Below, piece after piece: positions 10,765 through 21,442 of a stretch of 64,000 nucleotides of DNA. Source of the DNA: Lyophyllum atratum (taxonomy: Eukaryota; Basidiomycota; Agaricomycetes; Agaricales; Lyophyllaceae); assembly GCA_014905825.1 (NCBI GenBank), contig JACGCN010000025.1:248001-312000 (forward strand), read 5' to 3'. Under the pieces are notes generated by a model, which did not search any database, had not been told where the DNA came from, and saw only the letters and a program-made list of their open reading frames with translations. Position 1 is the stretch's first letter, and each line of letters starts with the position of its first letter. A program made the translations under genes and the position numbers.

Positions 10765-11950
10765 ATGACCCCTACCATTCCTGAAGACATCATAGAGGAA
10801 GTCATTGAGGTGCTATCCACGGACGCTGATACACTCAAATCCTGCAGCATCGTGTCCCGTGTTTTCCGCGTACTCTGCCAGCGACGGCTCTTTCATTCAG
10901 TTCGTCTTAACGCATGGCGCGACGGATGTAATGAACGCCTCCATCATATCCTCTTAGACAACCCTGTCCTGGTCTCTTTCATTTACTCACTGGAAGTATA
11001 CGTCGGGGAGAACTTTTGCGCGTCACGGCTGAAGGACGTCTGTGGGATATTGCATATCGTTCAGTCCTCCATACGAGAGCTCACAATAAGTGGCGAATTA
11101 CGCCATCACCATCTCGCGGAGCCTTGGAACGCTTTACATGAATCTCTACAGGCCGCTCTCGTCAGCGTCATTGCTCAGCCGTCATGTGTATATATTAAGT
11201 TAGGTCCCGTCGGCTTGCCGATAAACTACCTCTCTGAAGCATCACATCTGCGGCATCTCACGTTGACCCATGGTGAATCAGTCACTATCCCTGGCGAAGG
11301 CATCTCTCATTCCGGTCATGGAGATCCCAAAATGCAAGGATATATCAAATCGCTCTTTGTGACGTCCAAAGTAGCAGCAGAGCGCATCCTGCAAACCCTC
11401 CATAACCCACATCATACATGTGCTCTATCTCTATCCCGCCTCAAGGTCTTCAAATTAAGCTTCATAGAACCAAGCTGCCCTTTAATACAGGCTATCCTCG
11501 ACCTCGCATCTGATTATCTTGAAGAGATCATCCTGTACTCTTCATTTGGTAAGTCATACTTTGCTTGCTCATCAGTCATACTAACCACCTTACGACGATT
11601 AAGATATCTCCAGTTACCCTGACTTTGCGCGACTGACGCACTTGCGCGAACTCCACCTCATATTCGACCACATTCCAGACATGCCACTTGGCGCCTGTGT
11701 CATTCGCATAATCGAGACTATACCGCCTGGAGCCAGCGGGCTGGGGTTTCAGATCAACGAGCATCCCCACTCGGTCATCAAGGACTCTGAGTGGCACGAA
11801 ATAGACGCACTTTTAGCTCACGAGCGTCATGCTACGCTGCGTCGTGTCATGTTTAGGGGCTTTAAATGCGAGGAAGGAAATCTCGTCGAATTCTTCGATG
11901 ACAAGATGCCGCGGCTGGCAAAGAAGGGCGTGCTCGTTGTAACTTGGTGA
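10765..11950 (+). CDS. F-box protein B, paralog of the interrupted F-box gene A
   Basis: Exon 1 is 10765-11548 and exon 2 is 11604-11950, joined by a 55-nt GTAAGT to TAAG intron; the product is 376 residues. The F-box (IPEDIIEEVIEVL, CSIVSRVFRVLCQRRLF) is N-terminal and binds Skp1 in SCF ubiquitin ligases of known members. The body has weak leucine-rich character and no identifiable substrate domain. The intron sits at the same place as in gene A and both share LSLSRL before it, so they arose by tandem duplication; they are well diverged. The gene converges on OMT1, with only about 130 bp between the two stop codons. It reads as intact. Confidence 0.8.
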
Positions 11951-12083
11951 ATGATTATTTGGTCTCCATAGCCGGTGGTACGTTACGATACTCCTCAACG
12001 TACACATTTTACTCATCTAGTGTCGAAGTGTTTGCGTCAAGGAGCTAATCTAGTTCAGCAGTCTATCATTACTGGACCGAACC

Positions 12084-13948
12084 CTATTCCCTCGTTAGCT
12101 CTACGATGCCCATCTCCCCCACGGTCCATAATTTGACAAATCTCAAGCCCGCCACCTTTCCAAGCCGAATGTAATCCTGAAGAGTACGCTCTTGACTGTT
12201 CATGGCGGTCATCATATCAAGATCGAGGTTGTACTGTCGTATCCTTCCCGCGCCATAATTTGGTAGCAACGGTGGTGGTGCTGGAGGATGGCTTGCCTCC
12301 TCGTTTGACGGTAGACACGCAGGCTGAATGATGTACTCATCTAATCCGAATTGGTTGGGTAACTTTCTCCTTAGCCAGAGGTCAACGTACGAATTAGGAT
12401 CCGACTGTGCGCCGCCATGGCGTTGCGAACGTTCTGAAGAATTTTGATACTTGCATCATCAGGCCAGTCATGTCTGACATCCCTTTGTTAGGACACAGCG
12501 TAATCTTCGAAGCATGGTAAGGAACTTACATGACGTTCTTCAGCTGTAAGTAATCATACGATGAGCGAGTTCACAGGGGGACTGGAGAAACTCACGTAAT
12601 AAACATCGCAATCTGTTATCGGCGACTCTATTAAAAAATCCATGGCCTTGAACTCGATCCTGCCTTGAGACATCGCCTCTGGGAATCCCTCGGGCCAAAT
12701 ATTTTCTTGTGCCTGCTGGATGCGTTTCTGCGTATCTTGGAGCTTATACAATAACCTTGAATAAGCTTTTGCCAACCGCATTGTTACGGTACCGACTCCA
12801 CCGCCCACATCGCAAATAGAGGCGTTCTGCGGAAGGTCTCCCCAAGGGAAGCCTGTGTGTACGAGTATTGTGAGAAGCACCACTGAGGGAGAGTTTTTTT
12901 TCCAAGCTCACCTTTGAGAACTGCTCCGACCTCCGTCGCGACGCCCCAACCTACCATGGCCACACCAAGACGTGCGCCATACTCATTTCCTCCAGGTGCT
13001 CCCTGGAAGCGCACGGGACGTCAAGGCCGTGCTTGATGTGCAGCGCTCGATTCACGTACCCCATCGAGATAGTCGAAGAATGATCCACCGTACTTCGTAT
13101 ACTTGTTGAATGCGCAGTGGTCTAACGCGAACGAATGGCCCATTATGGTATCGGCGAGAGTTTCAGCAAGTTCTGACGTCCACTTATAGTTTTCGCCGAC
13201 ACTGTGTTGCGTTCAGCAAGTTTCGTTGGGGAAGATGTCATACGAACTAATCGAGTGCGAGACTTGAGAATGGGTTGCTGGAAAGCAGTTGCAAGCTCAG
13301 CCGATTATTCGCAAACACATCGGGGGAGACTTGAATCCATTGAATGTCAGCCTTGGTCATGTCAAGATGGAACAAAGATGGACAGGCTTACTTTCGCGGA
13401 AACAGTGCTTACTCGCGAGTAATCGTAGAACCCGACCAAGCTTTCTTTGATTGGCACCAGATATCTTCCCGATTTCGGATATGTGCATTCCGCAAGGCTT
13501 TTTCTGTAGGATATCGGGGATTTTGAATTGTAGCACCACGTGCATACATGCTGGCTCATAGAACTAGAAAATCCGTCAGCCTAGGTCGAGGTGGAGAGAT
13601 GGAGACCGATATAAGTAACCTACCCCTGCTGCCTTCAGCCAGGACGCACAGAAAGTGATTGGTTCAGTTGGTTATGTCGTTGAGAGAAGGGATGAAATGA
13701 CCCACATTTAGCATGGTATGAGTAGGCCGGGCGACGGTGGCACATAGTTGAGCGCACGCGCCCTCTAGAACTTGTACTGCGTGTCTCATTTCTTCGGAGT
13801 AGACAGCCGTATCGAACGGATGAGGCTCGAGGTCATCTAATGAAGGTATGTCAGGTATGCATGAGCGCTGGAACTCGGTTTCAACCACTCTGGCGGATTC
13901 TTGAATCAGCGATATCAGAGATGTGAGCTGAGTGCGATTCACGATCAT
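12084..13948 (-). CDS. O-methyltransferase 1 (COMT-like, SAM-dependent)
   Basis: Read on the minus strand from ATG at 13948 to the stop at 12084-12086, in at least six exons. Exon 1 (13948-13706) ends at a GTGGGT donor; the next exon starts at FYEPAC near 13564. Later exons carry a winged-helix dimerisation region (KPCGMHISEIGKISG, LGRVLRLLASKHCF), the SAM-binding glycine motif DVGGGVG near 12800, and HDWPD near 12470, the position of the catalytic base in plant-type small-molecule O-methyltransferases. The C-terminus is LDLDMMTAMNSQERT through VELTRE. Such enzymes methylate phenolic hydroxyls in the cytosol. The gene is paralogous along its length to OMT2 at 49445-51299 and looks intact. A 7-kb LTR element inserted 408 bp upstream of its start codon may affect its promoter. 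Confidence 0.82.
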
Positions 13949-14350
13949 TTTCTGCGATTGTTTTACATGAGAAACACCGGTGGGTCCTTATATGCAGATC
14001 GGTCCAGCTAGATCACGGCTTCCGCAAGTGGCGCGCGAGTACAATAGCGACTTACAAGTAAGGTCCGAATGCCTCGCAACAGAAGGTGGCCAGGAAGGCG
14101 AAGCACCTGGGTGTCCGAGACGGGAGTCCGGGATCGCCATGATGTCAAACTCTCCTAAGGACCGCGAGGATGGTATGGCCCACTTAGAGATCTCCAACCG
14201 ACAAATGAGATCGAACTAGATCAAATGCCACTCATGCGAAGAACTCTAGATTCCGAAACGACTGGGTGCTGCACGTCAAGATCCTTTTTCGGTCAATTCT
14301 CGATCCAATGCTGTTCATAGAAAACCGGTGAGCCTCTTGATCCTGGGTAC

Positions 14351-14355
14351 GCGTT
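14351..14355. repeat. target site duplication of LARD element, left copy (GCGTT)
   Basis: GCGTT directly precedes the left LTR and recurs at 21438-21442 directly after the right LTR. Confidence 0.9.
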
Positions 14356-14774
14356 TGTGACGGTGGTGTATTGGACTGGGCCACTAGACATGCCCAAAGG
14401 CCATGGACAACAGTACCATACAATTAGTCAGCACATATTGTATTCCGAGATCTTCCTTAGAATACAACAAGCACACTTTTACCCCCTCGTCGACCCTCCC
14501 TAAGGATCTCCGAGCCCGTGCTCACCTACGGTACATCGCGTACACCGCCGCCCCTGTGTAGGGTGACAGCACCCCTCCTCTAGGGTTACAAGAGTCCTGC
14601 AAAGGACGACATTGCCCCTTAGCAGGGTTACAGCTAGGTGCGACCGCCATCGCGCCCGGAGCACGCGTGGGCAGGGAACCTCAACAGGTGACCCACCCCG
14701 CAGCTCTGCCTTCCGGACCCGGCTTCAACCAACGAGAAGTCCGTGGACGCCCGATGTCACCGCCCGGCATCACA
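14356..14774 (+). repeat. LARD 5' LTR
   Basis: 419 bp, identical by eye to 21019-21437. A stretch near its end (14723-14746) is complementary to sequence just inside the element (14787-14814), giving a potential U5-leader stem. Confidence 0.92.
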
Positions 14775-14775
14775 A

Positions 14776-14793
14776 TGGTGGGGGCACCGCGGA
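14776..14793 (+). other. LARD primer-binding site candidate
   Basis: TGGTGGGGGCACCGCGGA starts one base after the 5' LTR. TGG is complementary to a tRNA CCA end and the next bases would pair with an acceptor strand ending TGCCCCCA. I could not name the tRNA. Its 3' part overlaps the hairpin at 14791-14817. Confidence 0.55.
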
Positions 14794-14817
14794 CTTCAAT
14801 CAAGTTGGTTGAAGTCC
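14791..14817 (+). repeat. inverted repeat overlapping the LARD primer-binding site
   Basis: GGACTTCAATC and GGTTGAAGTCC form an 11-bp stem (one T-G wobble) around the five-base loop AAGTT. The same right arm can instead pair with the LTR at 14723-14733. Confidence 0.6.
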
Positions 14818-14841
14818 TGGTTTTATTATAGTCTATCCTTA

Positions 14842-15048
14842 GATGTTGTTACAGCTGCTTCGCGCAGCTTGTGACCTCTGAGAAGTGTTGATACATCCTC
14901 GGGTGATGTTGCCGCTCGCCTCGCGCGGCGAGCGACCCCCAAATATACATACTTTCCTGTCAGATGATGTTGCGGCATGCTTTGCATCGCTCGCGACCTC
15001 TGATTTCGTCTCTCGCGCGGATTGTGGTGCAAACCTGCCGTCGCGAGA
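14842..15048 (+). repeat. tandem hairpin repeats at the LARD 5' end (about 62-bp period)
   Basis: GATGTTG recurs at 14842, 14905 and 14966, each time followed by a hairpin and then a GYGACC box. The inner stems differ but remain paired: AGCTGC with GCAGCT, CGCTCGCC with GGCGAGCG, and ATGC with GCAT. A fourth inverted repeat, TCTCGCG with CGCGAGA, lies at 15011-15048. The order GTTG then GCGAC is the reverse of the main array. Confidence 0.55.
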
Positions 15049-15924
15049 CTCTCCATTCGTCAAATCCTTCATATTCAGTCTGCACCCCCAACCGCCGTAG
15101 TCGCAATCGACACTTCGACACGCGGCTCACTCTACAATACTCAATAAAAACTTGATAATATTCCATGACCTGATCATTGGCTCTCGAAAGCTTGAAGTAC
15201 CGCGAGATTCAAGGTTCATCTCGCGTCTTCAGCTCGCTCCTTCGCACTCGCGAACTCAAGACACCGTGTCTATACCTTTCGACGAGCCTTCAACATTTGC
15301 CACAGCATTGAGCAACCCTATCTGGTTCTTCCTGTCATCCAAGGCGACCAGCACGAACCCATTTACTTTTGGAAGGAGTAGAAGAGGTTTGGGAAGGATA
15401 TGGATGTGTTGAGGAGAAATTGGGAGGAGTTAGTGATGAGGCAGAAACATTGGGCCATATCTTTGGAACCAGGGCCCTTGGTCCTTAGGTATTTTTTACA
15501 CCTTCAAGGCATCGTGTTTCTTGACCTGCGGATACCTGGATGGCCCGACATATTCACCTCCTCCTCCCCCATCAACATTTCCGCGCATTTTCGTTATTTT
15601 GAGCGTATCTCAGCAACGCCCGCACCGATTCGTTCGATTCTCGGATTTTCGGGTTCGCCTCGTTGTACGCTACCCGCCAGTATACGGGTTTATGGAATTC
15701 CGTTCATCAGTTCTCCCTCAGCAACCAATTTGCGCACATCTACCATTTTGACGATAACTCGGCAACCCCTCGACCGATTTTCTTAAATCCTGGCTCATTC
15801 GATTCGCCTCGACAACCGCTTTCTGCCAATATGCGGGTCTACGGTACTCCGCTCGTTCGTTCGTGCTCAGCGCCACGATCAACCTCGTTCACACCCTTTC
15901 ACCAAGCCCCACCTTGTTACTCTG

Positions 15925-18900
15925 TTCTGGCGACCGCGCCCTCGGCGTTGATGTTGCAGAACCTGGTTTTCCTTGTCTGGAGCGTCCCGGAGGCCTGCTA
16001 CGGCTCCTGCCTCGCGTTTCACGCGCAGTACCACCGTCATCCCTCCCGGCGCGACGGCTCATCTTTGCCCTCGCCTCTCCAGCATCTCACCTCGTTCCGA
16101 GCCTCTCAGCAAGCGAGGACGGACTACCTTGAGTGGGCGTGACCCGCTGAGCGGCTCCCGAGCGTCTCGACGCCGACGACGAGCCTAGCCACTCGCTCAG
16201 CACTCAAGCCTCACCACGTTCCTACACTTTCGGGGCGCCGTTCTTGCGACCACGCCCTCGGCGTCGACCTGGCAGGACCGGTCTCTTTTTGTTTTCGTAG
16301 CTCTTTCAACAGTCTACAACATACCCCGAAGCAGCGCCCTCCTACGAAGTGGCTGCGGCTCGGGGTTCTTTGAGGTTCGAGCGTCCTGCTGGCCCATTGC
16401 ACTTCCACCGTGCTCTCCTCGCCTGGGACGCCAGGGAGGTCAGCAACGACTCCCCGGGTGCCATTTCTCACCCCGTATTGTCGGCGAGACCACCAGCTAC
16501 AACATACAGCTCCCAGCACGACGGATCATATTCACCCTCGCCCCTCCAGTGTCACGCCTCGGTCCGAGCCCCCAGCCTGTGTGGACGAGCTGCTTCGAGC
16601 AGCTTTCACCCGCTGGGCGGCCACAGAGCGTGACTGAGCCCAATGGCCGGATCCTCAAAGGTTCTGTGACCTCGCCCTGAGCGTTGATGTTGCAGGATAA
16701 TTTACTCTCGACCCAGAGACCTCCCAACGCCGAGGGCAGTTCGTTTCACGCCTCCCCTTGCCAGAAACGCTCTGGAGGCCGGGCGAGGACTCCAGCATCA
16801 CGTCTTCACGCCTTGCTTCGCAGTCGAGACCGCTGGTCATGTCCTACAAGTCTTCAACGTCAGAACATCCTTCGTCTGCGCCCCAACGGCGTCTAGTCAT
16901 GTTTGAAACCCTCAGACCTCGAGTGGATGGACAGTACACCAGTCACTGAGCCCACACTTCGTTCTGTCGTTCATGCGACCACGCCCTGGGCGTCGACGTT
17001 GCAGAACCTGCCTTTCTTCGCATCCCTATGCCTTCAAGACGCGGTCAAGACCACATCCCACTTCCTGCGAGCCCAGGCCCTTCGACAACTCTCATCCCTC
17101 CACAATCTCCGCTTCCCCGCGACTGTTACGATGTCCCCTTGCGTTTCGAGCCCCTCACACTGTGTGGACCGACAGTCTCGCGTTGTCCTGACGCGCTGAC
17201 CATCCTCGAACGCCACTTCACGCCTCCCCACCGAGCTGCACCTCGTTACACCGTTCGTTCGACCACGCCCTCGGCGTTGAACGTCGCAGAACCAATTCCT
17301 CACAGGAACTGGGACCAGATATCGAAGCCGAGAACGACCCAGTCAGATGAGAAGACACCCAGCTCCACACCGAAGCAGCGCCCTCCAATGCAGTGGCTGT
17401 GGCTCGCGGTTCTTGGAGGTTCAAGTGCCCTTCGTGGCAGCTCCCCTCTCAGCTCGTCTCTCACGTCGATTGGGGCGCCTTCAACATGGAGATCCTATCC
17501 ATCTCTTAGCTCTCGCGACCACACTTTCAGTGCTGACGTCGCGGGACGGACCTTCACGACTGAGACTTCGTCTTCGCGTCTTCACACCTAGCATTGCCAC
17601 CATACCCTCGGAGTTGTCATCGCAGAATGCTCCTTCTCGAGCTCGTTGACTAATGACGTCGGTCGTGTCTCGCCAGTCTCGGCTCTCTCAAGACCTCACC
17701 TCAAGGCTCAGGACATCCCTTTTGGATGGTGATGACGTATTTAATGACTGTCGTCAGCGCATTTTAGAGCACCAGGACATCTTCAAGACTGTCGCTGACT
17801 TCCGATCACTCCCGCTGGGTGCCAGTTCTCTTGCCCCATGCGCTTATAGTGTGCCTTCTTCACTGGGAACGCCCTGGAGGTTGGAAGGCGTCTTGCCTCG
17901 CAGAATCACACTCCCCGACGTCGTCGAGACCGCAGTACAGAGCTCACTCACCGTGATCCTGAACCTCAGGAGGCTTTCAAGACTATATCGCGATCTCGGA
18001 CCCATCATTACGTCTTCATGCCAAAGGAAAACAATTATGGACATATAGGGTCCTCTCGTGTTTCGAGCCCCCAGGCTGCGTGAACCGACAGTCTTGTGTT
18101 CTCCGGACACGCTGACTATCTTTGATCTCCACTTCACCTCTTCCCAAGCCTCCCCAAGACGTCGTTAGGAGCTCCAGTCATGACTGTGAGACCCGGTGTG
18201 CCAGCTTCGGATGTTCTGCGACCATGCCCTATGCATGATGTTGCATAACTGTTACTCACGTCGGCTGGGGGGCCCTTAACATGGAGATTTCATTCGTCTC
18301 TTAGCTTGATGTTGCAGAGCCGTCCTCCACAATCTCCGTTTCCGCTTTTCCCTGCCTGCTACGATTTCCTCCCGCGCATTGCTTGATGTCGCGTTAAGAT
18401 ACTGGTACCTGTAACAGGCTCCTTAGCTCGCGTGGACGGGCAACCTTGCCCTGATCCTCCTCAACGTCGAGCCTGGCGCTCACCACTGCATCCACCAGCA
18501 ATCTCATGGCAGAATGAAACCTACCATCGTGGTCTCAGGCCAGCCCAGCGCACATCATGCCTGGCCTCTTTCGCCTTTCTACGCACCTGGAGGTTGAACA
18601 CCCCGGCCTATATGGATATGGGACCCCAGCTTGCCATCTTCAGACGTTTTGCGACCGCGCCTCTAGTGATGATGTTGCAGAACAGCCTCAAATTGGTGGA
18701 CAACACGCTAGTCACGAAGCCCATGAATTGTTACACCGTTCTTGCGACCGCACCCTCGGTGTTGAGGTCTCACTTGTACTGCTGTTCTGCGACCCGCTAC
18801 GCGCGTTGAAGTTGCAGAACCGTATATACTGTGGAATATATTCATGTTCAAGTGCTCGAATATCGGTGTGACAATAAGCTACTTGAAACCTTGCGATGCG

Positions 18901-20032
18901 TGTCCCAAGCCCTTAGGTCACCATTTCCTGCTGTCAATGAGCAAATCAAGAAGACATCTGCATCATCAACTCGCCATCGATGCATGGACAAGTGGTTGGT
19001 AAACCTAGACAACCAGCTCCGTCGTTGTTTGCGCGCTACCCCCGCTGAGCCGTCGCGACATACTGCGACCAACCTCCAGTGTTGGCGTGGTAGACCTGCT
19101 CCCCTCAATTCGCCAACACCCCTTGTGCTGATATGGGATGGTTACGCACCCTCGCAGATCCCAGACATCGACTGGAGTCTGGGGGGCCACATTTACCTTC
19201 GCTGGCGCCCTGGAACTTCTTTCGAACATCACATGCGACTTGTTCCTTACCTCTTGCGACCACTCCTTGGGTGTTGATGTTGCGGACTGGTTGTGATAAT
19301 ACTCGTCGTTTGACACGTTGCCAGATATGATCATGTATGTGGTTACGTACTGCCTGGGGTCCCCTGTCAGTGTCTCTGTCGCGCCGGATACCCTCAATTT
19401 GTGGCCGATTCACCCCTTTCCCTCGGATGATGGCGCAGCTTGCATTATGCAGCTCTTTCAAACTTGTCACTGGCCCTCCTTATCCTGGACATTTTGCGAC
19501 CTCACCGTTGGCGTTGACGTTGCAGTTCCATCCCTGGCTAGCATTTGACCTTTCAGCACCGACAATGGGTCATCTCCCATCCCCAGAACACCCTCTTCTA
19601 CACTGTCGGTGACCCGCTTCATGCGTTGAAGTTGCAGAACTGTTGCTCCTCATCTCGCGGCTCTCAGTATTCTCAAGCCACCTTCATTCCATCTTGTATA
19701 GCGCTTTCCAAGTCTCAACAAGCCAAAACCGCTGTTGTTACCAGCGCCCTCAACGCGCGAGTGTTTCTTAGCAAAATGAGCATATTTGGAGCCTATGCAA
19801 CTGGGAGGCTGTTGTCAGTCACAGACATTGTGTTCTTAGCATGTCCTGCTGTCAATTCCGTATCGCGGCTACCCCTGATTTCTCTCCTCCAAGATGGGCT
19901 TTCGTGACCACGCTCTCAGCGTTGAAGTTGCGGATCTCTCTCCATCAGCTCCACAATGTTTACGACCTACCTCATTCTTCGCTCCTGAGACGTGTTCTTG
20001 TGACCATGCCCACCAGCGTTGACGTTGCAGAA
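15925..20032 (+). repeat. array of about 16 dispersed two-stem hairpin repeats in the LARD
   Basis: A 34-38-nt unit recurs at about 15925, 16241, 16662, 16970, 17254, 17511, 17592, 18214, 18647, 18739, 18785, 19251, 19492, 19602, 19900 and 19995, with a half copy near 18302. The consensus outer arms are TTCTGCGAC and GTTGCAGAA, and the consensus inner hairpin is ACGCC-CTC-GGCGT. Several copies keep pairing through changes on both sides: TCTCGCGAC/GTCGCGGGA (17511-17546), ACGCT-CTC-AGCGT (19910-19922), CATGC/GCATG (18214 copy) and CACC-CTC-GGTG (18739 copy). Some copies are decayed, notably 17592 and 18739 on the 3' side. Spacing is irregular, often near 300 bp, and the flanks also look repeated, so the array probably grew from a roughly 300-bp tandem unit. 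Confidence 0.7.
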
Positions 20033-20332
20033 CTAGCTCCTATATTCTGTCCTCTTTTGGGAAGTGGAAAATGGGGGGCCAAATCCTGGTGATTGTGTTC
20101 ATACCCACCCACCCCCCCTGGTCCCAGGATTGCTTTCGCTGCCCACCTGCCGCCTTTTGTCATGTGCCGTGATTGCACCTTATCCCGATCATTTTCCTTC
20201 AGCCCTCAGGTTTACCTCCATGCGTTTGGGTACTTATCTCGTGTACATCTGGACCACTTCAGTATGCACACGGGAAAAGTGGGGGGCTGTGGGGGGAGGT
20301 ATAGGTACCGAGGACCATATACCGCCTCCTCA

Positions 20333-20826
20333 GCCTGACGTGGCACAGCGGCCCCACTGGAGCCGCTAAAGGATGCAAAGAGAGAAGGGTTGGGATATGG
20401 AGGACCTCGACCACCCTTCTGCTATCCTCAGTGCAATGGCAGGTGCATATAGCAGTAAGGCTAGGACGGGCAAAGCCTCTGACGACTTATCGCCTTTCCA
20501 GTCTGACATGGCACAGCAGCCCCACTGGAGCTGCTAAAGGATGCAAAGAGAGAAGAGATAGGATATGGAGGACCTCCAACCACGCTCCTGCTATCCTCAG
20601 TGTGATGACAGGCGAATATAGCCGTAAGGCGACAACTGGTGAAGCCTCCAACAACTTAGCGCCTTCCCAGTCTGGCATGGCACAGCGGCCCCACTGGTGC
20701 CTCTGAAGGATACGGAGGGATGGTGGAGGGTACGATAGACATGTAACCACCCTCCTGCTATCCTCATTGCAGTGGCAGATGGAATGGCGGTATATTGGGG
20801 TTGGGAGGCTTCCTTCAACTAGCGCT
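20333..20826 (+). repeat. three tandem copies of a 168-169-bp unit in the LARD
   Basis: Anchored by TGGCACAGC at 20341, 20509 and 20678. Each unit has a small hairpin: AGCGGC/GCCGCT in unit 1 and AGCAGC/GCTGCT in unit 2 (a paired G-C to A-T change), while unit 3 has one mismatch. CTGCTATCCTCA is also shared by all three. Confidence 0.8.
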
Positions 20827-21010
20827 TCGAGCGCTTCTCAACTGTGGAACAGAAATTTTGGGTGGAAATTTTTCCTTCTTTTTTCGAAACTGGGGGGCCC
20901 ATTGTCCTGGGCACGTTATTTTCTTTCCCTTCATCTTGACTTTTGACCTTAGAATTTGGGGGGCCATTGTATGCCTACTTTTCTTTCTGCTGCATGCCCT
21001 CTGGACATGG

Positions 21011-21018
21011 GGGGGCAC
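21011..21018 (+). other. LARD polypurine tract candidate
   Basis: A G-run starting at 21009 ends three bases (CAC) before the 3' LTR. Similar G6 runs with flanking CCA occur upstream at about 18266, 19181, 20073, 20281, 20892 and 20958. Confidence 0.5.
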
Positions 21019-21437
21019 TGTGACGGTGGTGTATTGGACTGGGCCACTAGACATGCCCAAAGGCCATGGACAACAGTACCATACAATTAGTCAGCACATA
21101 TTGTATTCCGAGATCTTCCTTAGAATACAACAAGCACACTTTTACCCCCTCGTCGACCCTCCCTAAGGATCTCCGAGCCCGTGCTCACCTACGGTACATC
21201 GCGTACACCGCCGCCCCTGTGTAGGGTGACAGCACCCCTCCTCTAGGGTTACAAGAGTCCTGCAAAGGACGACATTGCCCCTTAGCAGGGTTACAGCTAG
21301 GTGCGACCGCCATCGCGCCCGGAGCACGCGTGGGCAGGGAACCTCAACAGGTGACCCACCCCGCAGCTCTGCCTTCCGGACCCGGCTTCAACCAACGAGA
21401 AGTCCGTGGACGCCCGATGTCACCGCCCGGCATCACA
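21019..21437 (+). repeat. LARD 3' LTR
   Basis: 419 bp, identical by eye to 14356-14774, followed by the GCGTT duplication at 21438-21442. Confidence 0.92.
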
Positions 21438-21442
21438 GCGTT

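Larger units (their letters stand above)
14356..21437 (+). mobile_element. large non-coding LTR retrotransposon derivative (LARD-like)
   Basis: A 7,082-bp element with 419-bp LTRs that look identical, beginning TGTGACGG and ending CATCACA (inverted TGTGA/TCACA ends), flanked by GCGTT duplications. A primer-binding-site-like sequence follows the left LTR. The 6.2-kb interior has no gag, protease, reverse transcriptase, RNase H or integrase that I can find on either strand; its open frames are short, overlap in several frames and are cut up by stops. This matches LARDs, which are mobilised in trans by an autonomous LTR element. The interior is instead built of repeated hairpins (three or four near 14.84-15.05 kb, about 16 of another arrangement at 15.9-20.0 kb), three 168-bp tandem units (20.3-20.8 kb) and repeated G6 runs. 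Identical LTRs and intact target duplication indicate recent movement. It sits between the OMT1 and adenylate-forming enzyme genes. Confidence 0.88.

Noticed and set aside
15152..20000. Many open frames of 60-190 codons in the LARD interior
   Set aside because: They overlap in several frames on both strands, are Ser/Pro/Arg-rich, share no family motif, and are explained by GC-rich repeats with few stops.
14842..20032. CRISPR-like array from regularly recurring short repeats
   Set aside because: The units are degenerate, spaced 38 to 620 bp apart, lie inside a eukaryotic LTR element and have no cas genes nearby.
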